Source: Clostridium sp.
GTDB lineage: Bacteria > Bacillota > Clostridia > Lachnospirales > Lachnospiraceae
NCBI GenBank assembly: GCA_031275405.1
Contig: JAISOV010000009.1
Span: 1 to 64,000 of the forward strand
Length of the DNA: 64,000 bases
Reading direction: 5' to 3'
In this document: piece after piece, positions 17,522 to 24,804 of the stretch
Position numbering within the stretch: the stretch's first letter is position 1
Layout of the letters: every line of letters begins with the position of its first letter
Made by a program: the position numbers and the translations under genes
The notes under the pieces: model-generated
What the model was told of the DNA's origin: nothing
What the model saw: only the letters and a program-made list of their open reading frames with translations
Databases searched by the model: none

Positions 17522-18838
17522 ATGGAAGAAGCGAGGAATAGAATCTTCTGCTCGGCGGGAAAAGACGGCCATAGAAAAAAATGGAAGCGTGGCGCGTTCT
17601 TTTTATGGCTCTGCCTGGCGATGGGGGGCCTGTCCGCCTGTAGGCCGGGCGGGCAGGGCAGCGCGGCAGAGGTTCGGGCGGAAGCGGTCGATGTCGCCAT
17701 GGGAACCGTGGTACGGCAGACGGTCTATCTGGGGAACACCCAGACCCATCTAGAGAATGCTGGAAGCGGGAACTCCGATCCTCCGGAAAGCAGCGACGGA
17801 AACAAGGACTCCGATCCTAAGGAAACCGGCGATAGAAGCGCGGATTCCGATCCCCGGCAGACAGCGGAGGAAATTGTGGCGGAGGTTCTGGAAATCATTA
17901 CGGAGCTGGAAACCAGGACGCTTTCCCGGCGTCTTCCGACGGCGGAGGTTTATCGGCTGAATGCCGAAGCCGCGAATGCTAAGGCCACGGATGCCGAGGC
18001 CGCGAATGCTGCTCCGGTACGGGAGAGCGGCGCAGATACCGTCTCCGTTTCCCATGAAATGGTTTCTGTCGAGGTGTCGGAAGCACTGGCGGCTGTTCTG
18101 GAGGAAACTTTCCGTATGTCGGAGCGCAGCGGCGGCGCGTTGGATGTGACCATAGGAGAACTCACGCGCCTGTGGGGCCTGGATCTGGAGACCGCGGAGC
18201 GGAAATCAGATTATCGGCCCCCCACGGAAAGCCAGGTGGAAAAAGCGCTGGAACACTGCGGGTTTTCCAAAGTGGCGGCGGACGGGAACCGCGTTACCCT
18301 GCCGCGGCATATGAGCCTGGATCTGGGGGCGGTAGGAAAAGGAATCGCTGCCGACGAGGTGGCGGCATATCTGAAAAACCGTCAGGAAGTCGCCGGAGCG
18401 GTGGTTTCCATAGGGGGAACGATTCTTACTTATGGGGAGAAACCGGATCAAAGCCCATGGAAAGTGGGAATCGTACACCCGAGAAGCACCGGGGAATATC
18501 TGGGCTGGCTTACCCTTCGCGGGGAATGGTATGTATCCACCTCAGGCGATTACGAACGGTATGCGGAAGCGGACGGGGTACGCTACCATCATCTGCTGGA
18601 TCCCAAGGACGGGTATCCGGCGGACAGCGGGGTCGTCAGCGTCACTATCCTGTGTAAAAACGGCCTGCTGAGCGATTCCCTGTCCACCGCCTGTTTTGTG
18701 CTGGGCGTGGAAAACGGCCTGCGGCTGGCCCGGGAATGTCAGGCGCAGGCGCTGATCGTGGATACCGAGGGAGAGCTTCACATGACGGAGGGAATGGAGG
18801 GGCTGTTTTCCGGCAGAACCTCGAAAAATAGCGAATGA
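17522..18838 (+). CDS. apbE: FAD:protein FMN transferase, lipoprotein
   Basis: 438 residues. Attaches FMN covalently to extracytoplasmic redox proteins. A lipoprotein signal with lipobox LSAC (cysteine about residue 40) is present. ApbE motifs: MGTVV near the start, DLGAVGKGIAAD, VSIGGTI, and the metal-binding STSGDYER and SLSTACFVLG. Two low-complexity inserts are unusual: an Asp/Ser-rich 12-residue repeat at about 80-113 and an Ala/Glu/Asn stretch at about 143-157. AAGGAG precedes the ATG. Divergent from the EetA/EetB-like pair by only 29 bases. Confidence 0.93.
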   Translation: MEEARNRIFCSAGKDGHRKKWKRGAFFLWLCLAMGGLSACRPGGQGSAAEVRAEAVDVAMGTVVRQTVYLGNTQTHLENAGSGNSDPPESSDGNKDSDPKETGDRSADSDPRQTAEEIVAEVLEIITELETRTLSRRLPTAEVYRLNAEAANAKATDAEAANAAPVRESGADTVSVSHEMVSVEVSEALAAVLEETFRMSERSGGALDVTIGELTRLWGLDLETAERKSDYRPPTESQVEKALEHCGFSKVAADGNRVTLPRHMSLDLGAVGKGIAADEVAAYLKNRQEVAGAVVSIGGTILTYGEKPDQSPWKVGIVHPRSTGEYLGWLTLRGEWYVSTSGDYERYAEADGVRYHHLLDPKDGYPADSGVVSVTILCKNGLLSDSLSTACFVLGVENGLRLARECQAQALIVDTEGELHMTEGMEGLFSGRTSKNSE

Positions 18839-18865
18839 CAGAACCGGGACAAGTTGATATAATGG

Positions 18866-19044
18866 AACTTATCGGAAGCTGCGGAGCGGCTTCCGATAAA
18901 AGGCGCCGCTCTTGCGCCGCAATTGGATGACAAGAAGCCGTCCTAGCTTCTTGTCATAGAACTTATCGGAAGCTGCGGAGCGGCTTCCGATAAAAGGCGC
19001 CGCTCTTGCGCCGCAATTGGATGACAAGAAGCCGTCCTAGCTTC
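18866..19044. repeat. Tandem three-hairpin intergenic element
   Basis: An 85-base segment is perfectly repeated at 18866 and 18960 (94-base period). Each copy holds an 11-bp stem TTATCGGAAGC/GCTTCCGATAA and a GGCGC/GCGCC stem. The first copy also has an 11-bp stem TGACAAGAAGC/GCTTCTTGTCA with loop CGTCCTA; this third stem is broken in the second copy. A diverged copy in the other orientation lies at 23262-23342. Confidence 0.85.
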
Positions 19045-19067
19045 CGGCAGTCCACACAAGCAGCGAG

Positions 19068-19092
19068 CCACGATTTGCGGAGCAAATTGTGG
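19068..19092. repeat. Second hairpin element (AGCAAATTGTGG type)
   Basis: The stem CCACGATTTGC/GCAAATTGTGG closes on a three-base loop. A related hairpin with the same flank (GCGAGCTACGATT) occurs at 31415-31439. It lies between the tandem element and arsR. Confidence 0.55.
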
Positions 19093-19127
19093 GATACCCG
19101 CGTAAGCGGATCAAGAAAGGAAAACTT

Positions 19128-19478
19128 ATGGAACGGGAACAACATGGCTTCCTCCACGCGGCGGAGGAAATGATAGAAAAAGTGAAGGAAAAAATGCCGC
19201 CCGAAGAAGAAATGCAGGATCTGGCGGAGTTCTTCAAAGTCTTTGGGGACGCCACGCGCTTAAAGATCCTGTATGTCCTGTTATGCTCGGAGATGTGCGT
19301 CCTGGATCTTGCCAGTCTGATCGGCATGTCGCAGTCGGCGATCTCCCATCAGCTGCGGGTCTTGAAGCAGATGGATCTGGTGAAGAACCGCCGGGATGGC
19401 AAGACCATTTTTTATTCTCCCGCAGACGACCACATTGTGACGATCCTGAGCCAGGGCCTCAGCCATATTGAAGAGTAA
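19128..19478 (+). CDS. ArsR/SmtB-family metal-responsive repressor
   Basis: 116 residues. Winged helix with recognition helix SQSAISHQLRVLKQ. In the alpha-3 position it reads EMCVLDL, with only one of the two classic cysteines. The C-terminal helix ADDHIVTILSQGLSHIEE has the Asp/His/His/Glu pattern of the alpha-5 zinc site of CzrA-like sensors, so zinc or cobalt sensing is plausible. AGAAAGGA precedes ATG 19128. No metal pump adjoins it here; its target may be elsewhere. Confidence 0.85.
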   Translation: MEREQHGFLHAAEEMIEKVKEKMPPEEEMQDLAEFFKVFGDATRLKILYVLLCSEMCVLDLASLIGMSQSAISHQLRVLKQMDLVKNRRDGKTIFYSPADDHIVTILSQGLSHIEE

Positions 19479-19612
19479 GGAATGAGGGCGGGCCAGGACC
19501 AGCCACAGGGGAGGGCGGTTCCAGGCCAGACCCCAGGCTGTGTGAGAGCATGGCCCCGGACGTGTGGGAGCGGGGGTCCCTGGCCATGTGCGGGGACGGC
19601 CGGGGAAGAAGC
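19479..19612. other. GC-rich spacer between convergent genes
   Basis: Between arsR and the ECF operon. It holds imperfect direct and inverted copies of CAGGCCAGACC/GGCCAGGACC-like words but no clear terminator. Confidence 0.35.
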
Positions 19613-20449
19613 TTACCGGAACGGATTGTAGAACCGTCCGCCGTTTACGATGGTCAGGCAGATCGAGACGCCGACCAGCCCCGCGCAGGCCGCGACGGCG
19701 GCAAAATCGGCGGCGCGGAAAGACCGTGAACGGTACCATGTCCTTTTTCGGTGTTTGCCGAAGCCCCGAAGCTCCATGGCGCTGGAGATCGTTTCGATCC
19801 GCTCCAGGCTTGAAAAGATCAGCGGGAACAGGATCGCCGATACGTTTCTGATCCGTCTGCGCAGCCCCGTTCTGCGTGACAGATCGCAGCCCCGCGCCTG
19901 CTGCGCCTGACTGATTTCGTTGAAATCGCGCTGGATGTCGGGAATGTAGCGGAGGGCAAGCGCGACCGCGTAAGCAATCCGGCAGTCCACGCCGATCTGG
20001 TTCAGCGACGACGCAAACTCGCTCGGCTCGGTAGTAAGGAGGAACACAAGAGCGATCGGCAGGGTCGCGCCGTATTTCAGGACGACGTTGAGCAGATAGA
20101 AAAGCTGCTCCTGCGTCACCGTGTAGCGCACGGTAAAGCGGAACATCTCGTGGCGCGAACCGTAGATCCGGACGCCTTCCTCCGGCGAGAACAGATACAG
20201 GATCACCGTGTTCACCGCCATCAGCGTGACAATAAAGAGGAAGACCGCCCTGATCTCGGCGAATTTCACCTTGGACAGCCGGAAGATGGCGGAGGAAGCC
20301 AAAATCAGGAAGACCAGGAAGCGCGTGTCGTAAGTAATCATGACCGCCGCGCTCGCGAAAATGGTCATCAGGAGTTTGGCCGCGCCCGTAAGGTCGTGAA
20401 CCGGCGAGGTGCGCGGCAGGTAGCCGAATGCGGAGCTGCTGGACGCCAT
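19613..20449 (-). CDS. ECF transporter T component
   Basis: 278 residues, several membrane helices. The coupling motifs AQQARG and AMELRGFG, which bind the ATPases, are present. Together with the two genes upstream on this strand it makes an energy-coupling-factor vitamin or metabolite importer. Start chosen at ATG 20449, one base after the stop of the ATPase gene and behind AGAAAGGAAC. An ATG 42 bases upstream inside the ATPase gene is less likely. Confidence 0.9.
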   Translation of the reverse strand: MASSSSAFGYLPRTSPVHDLTGAAKLLMTIFASAAVMITYDTRFLVFLILASSAIFRLSKVKFAEIRAVFLFIVTLMAVNTVILYLFSPEEGVRIYGSRHEMFRFTVRYTVTQEQLFYLLNVVLKYGATLPIALVFLLTTEPSEFASSLNQIGVDCRIAYAVALALRYIPDIQRDFNEISQAQQARGCDLSRRTGLRRRIRNVSAILFPLIFSSLERIETISSAMELRGFGKHRKRTWYRSRSFRAADFAAVAACAGLVGVSICLTIVNGGRFYNPFR

Positions 20450-20450
20450 T

Positions 20451-22172
20451 TCAGTCCGTTCCTTTCTGACGCTTTCTTTCAGCCTTGTCACAGTCTATAA
20501 AATTCTGAACAAACGAAGCGGGTTCCCGTATGCCGCACCGTTTCGCCAGCGTGAAGAGGCTGGTTTCTTTCAGGCTTGCCCGCTCGACCAGGTTCCGGTC
20601 GGTCAGGATCTTCGATGGCTTTTCGTCCGCCAGGAGGATCCCCTCCGAAAAGACCAGGACGCGGCTGGCGTATTCCAAAACAAGGTGCATATCGTGGGTG
20701 ATCAGGATGACCGTCAGCCCGGTGCGGTTCAGGCCTTCGAGAAACTCCATGATCGCCGTGTAATGACGCAGATCCTGTCCGGCAGTCGGCTCGTCCAGGA
20801 TGAGGATCTCGGGGCTTTGCACCAGAATCGAGGCGATCGTGACCCTCTTGCGCTGCCCGAAGCTGAGAGCGGAAACCGGCCAGTTGCGGAAAGGGAACAG
20901 GCCGCAGACATGGAGCGTTTCCTCCACGCGTTCTTTGACCTGCGCCTCACCGATGTTCGCGTTTCGCAGAACCAGGGCGACTTCGTCAAAAATCATAGGC
21001 TTGGAGATCATCTGGTTCGGGTTCTGCATGACAAAGCCGATATGCCGGGCGCGTTCGGTGATGCTCCTGTCCGCCAGATCCCGTCCTCTTAAGGAAATCG
21101 TTCCCGCCGACGGTTTCAGGAAGCCGCAGATCAGTTTCGACAGCGTGCTTTTCCCCGCGCCGTTCGTTCCGGCGACGGCTGCCATTTGCCCCTTAGGAAC
21201 GCCGAAAGAGACGTCGTTCAGCGTCGCGTGTCCTCTTTCATAGGAAAACGACAGATTTTCCACGCGAAGCAGCGGTTCTTCTTCCGGCTGCTTCGCGGGC
21301 GCGGCCGACCCGAAACGGCTGCGCAGGGCGGCCTTGTCCTTTTCTTCCAAAAGAAAGCCGTCTACGCTGTCGGGCTTTCGCGCCGCACGGATTTCCGCCC
21401 CCGCGTAACGCGAAGCCGTCAGATAAAGCGGCTCCCTGATTCCGTAGCGGCGCAGCAGATCCGTTGCGAGAAGCTCATTCGGCGGCAGATCGGCGACGAT
21501 TTTTCCGGAATCCATTAAGAGGATCCTGTCTACCGGAGCGGCCAGGGCGTCCTCCAGCCGATGTTCGATGATGAGGATGGCCGCACCCGTTTCTTTTTGG
21601 ATCCTGTCAATCAGCCCGATGGCCTGTTTCCCGGTCGCGGGGTCGAGGTTGGCGAGAGGTTCGTCGAAGAGCAGCAGCTTCACGCGGCTGACCAGGACGC
21701 CCGCAAGGCTGACGCGCTGTTTCTGCCCCCCGGAAAGGGCGTGGGGCGGAGCGTCCAGTTCCCGTGCGATTCCCACAAGCCTGGCGGCTTCGGAAACGCG
21801 GTCGATCATGGCGGCGCGTTCCACACCTTCGTTTTCGAGCGCGAAAGCGATGTCTTCGCCGACCGTCAGCCCGACAAACTGCCCGTCCGGATCCTGGAGG
21901 ACGGTGCCGACCGACCTGGAGACCTCAAAAATCCCCGCTTCCCCGGGAACCAAGCCGTCCACAGTCAGTCTGCCGGAGCAGGCGCCAGGAAAAGAAGCGG
22001 GAACCAGTCCGTTCAGGCAGCTGCCCAACGTGCTTTTCCCGCTTCCCGATGCGCCGAGAATCAGGATCTTCTCGCCCGCGTGGATTTTGAGGCTGATACC
22101 GCGCAGGGTCGGTTCCGACTGCGCGTGGTACTGAAAGCAGAAATCCTGGAACTCGATCAGCGGTTTATTCAT
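20451..22172 (-). CDS. ECF transporter ATPase, two ABC domains fused
   Basis: 573 residues: two ATP-binding cassettes in one chain, corresponding to the A and A' subunits. First half: Walker A GASGSGKST, signature LSGGQKQRVS, Walker B LLLFDEP. Second half: GTNGAGKST, LSFGQRKRV, ILILDEP. Fused ATPases of this kind (YkoD type) accompany UPF0397-type S components. Overlaps the S gene by eight bases. Confidence 0.93.
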   Translation of the reverse strand: MNKPLIEFQDFCFQYHAQSEPTLRGISLKIHAGEKILILGASGSGKSTLGSCLNGLVPASFPGACSGRLTVDGLVPGEAGIFEVSRSVGTVLQDPDGQFVGLTVGEDIAFALENEGVERAAMIDRVSEAARLVGIARELDAPPHALSGGQKQRVSLAGVLVSRVKLLLFDEPLANLDPATGKQAIGLIDRIQKETGAAILIIEHRLEDALAAPVDRILLMDSGKIVADLPPNELLATDLLRRYGIREPLYLTASRYAGAEIRAARKPDSVDGFLLEEKDKAALRSRFGSAAPAKQPEEEPLLRVENLSFSYERGHATLNDVSFGVPKGQMAAVAGTNGAGKSTLSKLICGFLKPSAGTISLRGRDLADRSITERARHIGFVMQNPNQMISKPMIFDEVALVLRNANIGEAQVKERVEETLHVCGLFPFRNWPVSALSFGQRKRVTIASILVQSPEILILDEPTAGQDLRHYTAIMEFLEGLNRTGLTVILITHDMHLVLEYASRVLVFSEGILLADEKPSKILTDRNLVERASLKETSLFTLAKRCGIREPASFVQNFIDCDKAERKRQKGTD

Positions 22173-22725
22173 CCTCTTTTTTCAGGCTTCCTTTTTTTGT
22201 CCTGGTCTTGCTGTAGGCAAGCAGCAGAAGCGAGCCGATCACGGCAGTAGTGACGATATTGGCGGCTCCGGCGATCAGCCCCTGGGTGAACACCTTGTCG
22301 GACGGCTCCTGATAGATGAGGATGTCCAGAACCGGGGCGACGAGGAACCACGCGATCCCGTTTCCGATCACGTTGGCGATGTTGAACCAGGCCAGTTCGG
22401 CTTTCCCGAAAACACCCTCTTCGACCTTAAGCTTGGCGAATTTCAAAGAAACCAAGCCGATGACGCAGCCCGCGATCGCGGAGGAAAGGATCCAGCTCCA
22501 CCACAGCCCGTAGCCCCATGAAAAGTCAATCAGGATATGTCCGATCAGGCCGACCAGGCCGCCGGCCACCGGCCCGTAAAGCACCGCCAGCAGCGCCAGA
22601 ACCGCGTACTGGATGTTCACGGTCGTGTTGGCGAAGACCGGGATCGAGGCGAACCGCCCGAGGACAAAAAACAGTGCCGCGCCGATTCCGACTGCAACAA
22701 ACGCTGAAACAGAAAGTTTTTTCAT
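22165..22725 (-). CDS. ECF transporter S component, UPF0397 type
   Basis: 186 residues, about five helices. The segments VAVGIGAALFFVLGRFASIP, LYGPVAGGLVGLIGH and WWSWIL are typical of the UPF0397 substrate-binding S components. The substrate is not certain; related proteins are annotated as vitamin transporters. Start chosen at ATG 22725 behind GGGAGC. It heads the operon S-A-T. Confidence 0.85.
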   Translation of the reverse strand: MKKLSVSAFVAVGIGAALFFVLGRFASIPVFANTTVNIQYAVLALLAVLYGPVAGGLVGLIGHILIDFSWGYGLWWSWILSSAIAGCVIGLVSLKFAKLKVEEGVFGKAELAWFNIANVIGNGIAWFLVAPVLDILIYQEPSDKVFTQGLIAGAANIVTTAVIGSLLLLAYSKTRTKKGSLKKEDE

Positions 22726-22886
22726 TTTTGCTCCCATCTGTCCGCTTCGCGGACGCACCAGCCAGGGAACGGAAAATTTTCGCGGAAGATTTCTTTTCGG
22801 CTCAAATTTCACGTACCCCCTTACAATAAGCAAGACATATCTGTTTAATAGATTCTTATCATAGCATAAGCATGGACTGACGTCAA
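22726..22886 (-). promoter_or_regulatory. Promoter and leader of the ECF operon
   Basis: On the minus strand TTGACG (22886-22881), 17 bases, TATGAT (22863-22858). The leader of about 120 bases contains a GTCCGC/GCGGAC stem near 22740 and an A/T-rich stem near 22780-22810. Such leaders often carry a riboswitch for the transported vitamin, but I cannot match this one to a class I know. Confidence 0.55.
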
Positions 22887-23125
22887 GATATGCGGCTGAA
22901 AAATATATCAGAACGCCACAGACCCTTGTATCTGCCGAAGGATCTGTCCCTGGTAGGGCTTCCCCTTGTTTCCGCCCTCCCGTCTATCCGCCGGAAGCGA
23001 CGGCGGAAACCTGTCCTGGCGGGGATTTTCGCCTGCGGGATACCTCCCGTCCATCCGCCGGAAGCGGCGGAAGCCTGCCTGGCCGCAGGGAGTTTTCCGT
23101 TTCTAAAGAATACCAGAAATTACCA
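22887..23125. other. Intergenic, no gene seen
   Basis: It contains an imperfect direct repeat: CCCGTCTATCCGCCGGAAGC near 22979 and CCCGTCCATCCGCCGGAAGC near 23047. The open frame across it has no recognisable protein. Confidence 0.4.
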
Positions 23126-23156
23126 GGGGGGGGGGGCGTCCTTTTTATGATATAAT
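23126..23156 (+). promoter_or_regulatory. Probable promoter of the phosphonate operon with an 11-G tract
   Basis: TATAAT at 23151-23156 with an upstream TG (extended -10). The place where a -35 box should be (23128-23133) is inside a run of eleven G (23126-23136). TTACCA stands just before the run. Change in the length of the run would change the spacing between that box and the -10. Confidence 0.5.
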
Positions 23157-23159
23157 ACA

Positions 23160-23440
23160 CAAAGCGACCGTCTGCGGGCCGTGAGTCCGGAAAGCGGATC
23201 CAGGTGTCCTAGCCGCAGGAATACGATATGGCCGAAAGGCCATACTAAAGGCCATACTATAAGAAGCCGCCCCTGCTTCTGGTAGTCAATTCACGGCGCA
23301 AGGGCGGCGCCTTTTATCGGCAGCTGCTTCGCGGCTTCCGATCAGCGATCCTTGAGCGCTGCCCGTGACGGACGTAGGACTGGAAATGTGAGGCTATGGT
23401 TTGGCCTTGTCGTTTGGTACGATTTGCCGGAGGTGTTTCT
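23160..23440 (+). promoter_or_regulatory. Long hairpin-rich leader of the phosphonate operon
   Basis: About 280 bases. CTGCGG near 23172 can pair with CCGCAG near 23213, enclosing small stems. TATGGCC-GAAA-GGCCATA is a perfect hairpin (23227-23244). The inverted copy of the three-hairpin element follows (23262-23342). Confidence 0.4.
23262..23342 (-). repeat. Inverted, diverged copy of the three-hairpin element
   Basis: Read on the minus strand this matches the element at 18866: the ATCGGAAGC stem, AAAAGGCGCCGC and CTTGCGCCG are kept. The third stem has different bases but still pairs (ACTATAAGAAGC with GCTTCTGGTAGT), which suggests that structure is conserved. Confidence 0.65.
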
Positions 23441-23647
23441 ATGTATCTGGATCCAAGTTTCGGAGGGATGTTTGTTCAGATTGTCATTGCCGTGGCCGCT
23501 ACGGCCGGTGCGCTGCTGTTTGGTTTGCGCCGCAAAATCGCGAAACTGTTCCGGAAAAATAAAATGCAGTCTGCCAAGAAAGCCGATGCTGTTCCGGCCG
23601 ATGAAGTGGTAGACATGCTCGCGGAAACCGATCAGAAGAATCTATGA
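23441..23647 (+). CDS. Small single-pass membrane protein of the phosphonate operon
   Basis: 68 residues. Starts MYLDPSFGGMFVQIVIAVAA: one membrane helix followed by a basic stretch (FGLRRKIAKLFRKNK) and an acidic tail. Small proteins with a YLDPG-like opening are common in surface-polysaccharide operons, but their role is unknown. CCGGAGGTG lies before the ATG. The stop overlaps the start of aepY (ATGA), so it is coupled to it. Confidence 0.7.
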   Translation: MYLDPSFGGMFVQIVIAVAATAGALLFGLRRKIAKLFRKNKMQSAKKADAVPADEVVDMLAETDQKNL

Positions 23648-24804
23648 AAGCGACCGACGTGCTGGAAGTGCTTGAAAAAGCAGGCATAGACTTTTTTGCC
23701 GGGGTTCCGGATTCTCTGCTGAGGCCATTCTGCGATGCCGTCTTTCATAAGTATGGCCAAGAAGCAAAGCGCCATTTTGTCGCGCACAACGAAGGCGGCG
23801 CTGTTGGCTGTGCCGCAGGGTATCATCTTGCGACGGGGAAAATACCCTGCGTTTATATGCAGAACAGCGGCGTCGGAAACGCGGTCAACCCCGTCGCGTC
23901 GCTGACAAGCCCGTATGTGTACGGTATTCCGGTTCTTTACATCATCGGCTGGCGCGGGCAGCCGGGCATTCCTGACGAACCGCAGCATCAGTTTCAGGGC
24001 ATGATCACGGAAACTTTGTTAAACGTCATGGAGCTGGCTGTGTTCAGGCTGACTGCCGAAACGTCCGTCGATGAGCTTGCCGCCCGGCTGGAGCGGTTCC
24101 GCGGTGTTTTTAGAAGCGGCCAAAGCGCGGCGATTCTGGTGGAAAGCGGCGCGCTGAGCGGCGAGAAGCGGGTTTACGCCAATGATTATATTGTCAATCG
24201 TGAGGCTGCGATGGAACACATTGCTTCCGCCGCCCGAGAGGATATGATGGTGACTTCCACAGGGAAAATCTCCCGCGAGCTGTTCGAGATACGCGAACGA
24301 ACGGGGCGGACGCACGACCGTGACTTTCTGACAGTCGGCTCTATGGGACACGACTCTATGATTGCGCTGGGTATTGCGTTGCGGAAGCCGGAAAGGCGCG
24401 TATGGTGCGTTCAGGGCGACGGCGCGTTCCTGATGCACCTTGGGGCGCTTGCCGAAGTCGGCAGCCTTGGCTGTAAAAATATGCGCTACATCGTCCTGAA
24501 CAACGCGGCGCATGAGTCCGTAGGCGGGCTGCCGACTTGTGCCGGTACGGCTGACCTGGCGGCTGTCGCCGCCGCCTGCGGTATCCGGAACGCTTTCCGT
24601 GCGGCTTCCTTGGACGAGCTGGACAAAGCGCTGGACGTCATGAAAAATATGGCTGCGTTATCGTTTCTGGAGGTGCGCTGCGCGCTAGGTTCGCGCAAAG
24701 ATTTAGGGAGACCCGCCACCGCGCCGGCGGCCAACAAAACCGCGCTGATGAAAGTGCTGGAAGAGGGGGGCGGACGGATTGAGTACGGTGTTTATGAGTT
24801 TTAG
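23644..24804 (+). CDS. aepY: Phosphonopyruvate decarboxylase
   Basis: 386 residues. Thiamine-diphosphate enzyme that turns phosphonopyruvate into phosphonoacetaldehyde and pulls the PEP mutase reaction forward. HNEGGAVGCAAGYHLATG (the catalytic glutamate) is at the N-terminus; the ThDP motif starts QGDGAFLMHLGAL. One chain carries both the PYR and PP halves, as usual for this family. Overlaps the next gene by 26 bases. Confidence 0.92.
   Translation: MKATDVLEVLEKAGIDFFAGVPDSLLRPFCDAVFHKYGQEAKRHFVAHNEGGAVGCAAGYHLATGKIPCVYMQNSGVGNAVNPVASLTSPYVYGIPVLYIIGWRGQPGIPDEPQHQFQGMITETLLNVMELAVFRLTAETSVDELAARLERFRGVFRSGQSAAILVESGALSGEKRVYANDYIVNREAAMEHIASAAREDMMVTSTGKISRELFEIRERTGRTHDRDFLTVGSMGHDSMIALGIALRKPERRVWCVQGDGAFLMHLGALAEVGSLGCKNMRYIVLNNAAHESVGGLPTCAGTADLAAVAAACGIRNAFRAASLDELDKALDVMKNMAALSFLEVRCALGSRKDLGRPATAPAANKTALMKVLEEGGGRIEYGVYEF

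Noticed and set aside
16495-17700. 401-codon minus frame over the EetA/EetB-like genes
   Set aside because: Overlaps two well-supported genes in another frame and has no recognisable product.
22890-23150. 86-codon frame upstream of the phosphonate operon
   Set aside because: Spans repeats and the G11 tract, no ribosome binding site, no similarity that I recognise.
23160-23250. Possible self-cleaving ribozyme in the phosphonate leader
   Set aside because: Stems are present, but the conserved cores of hammerhead, twister or pistol types could not be matched.
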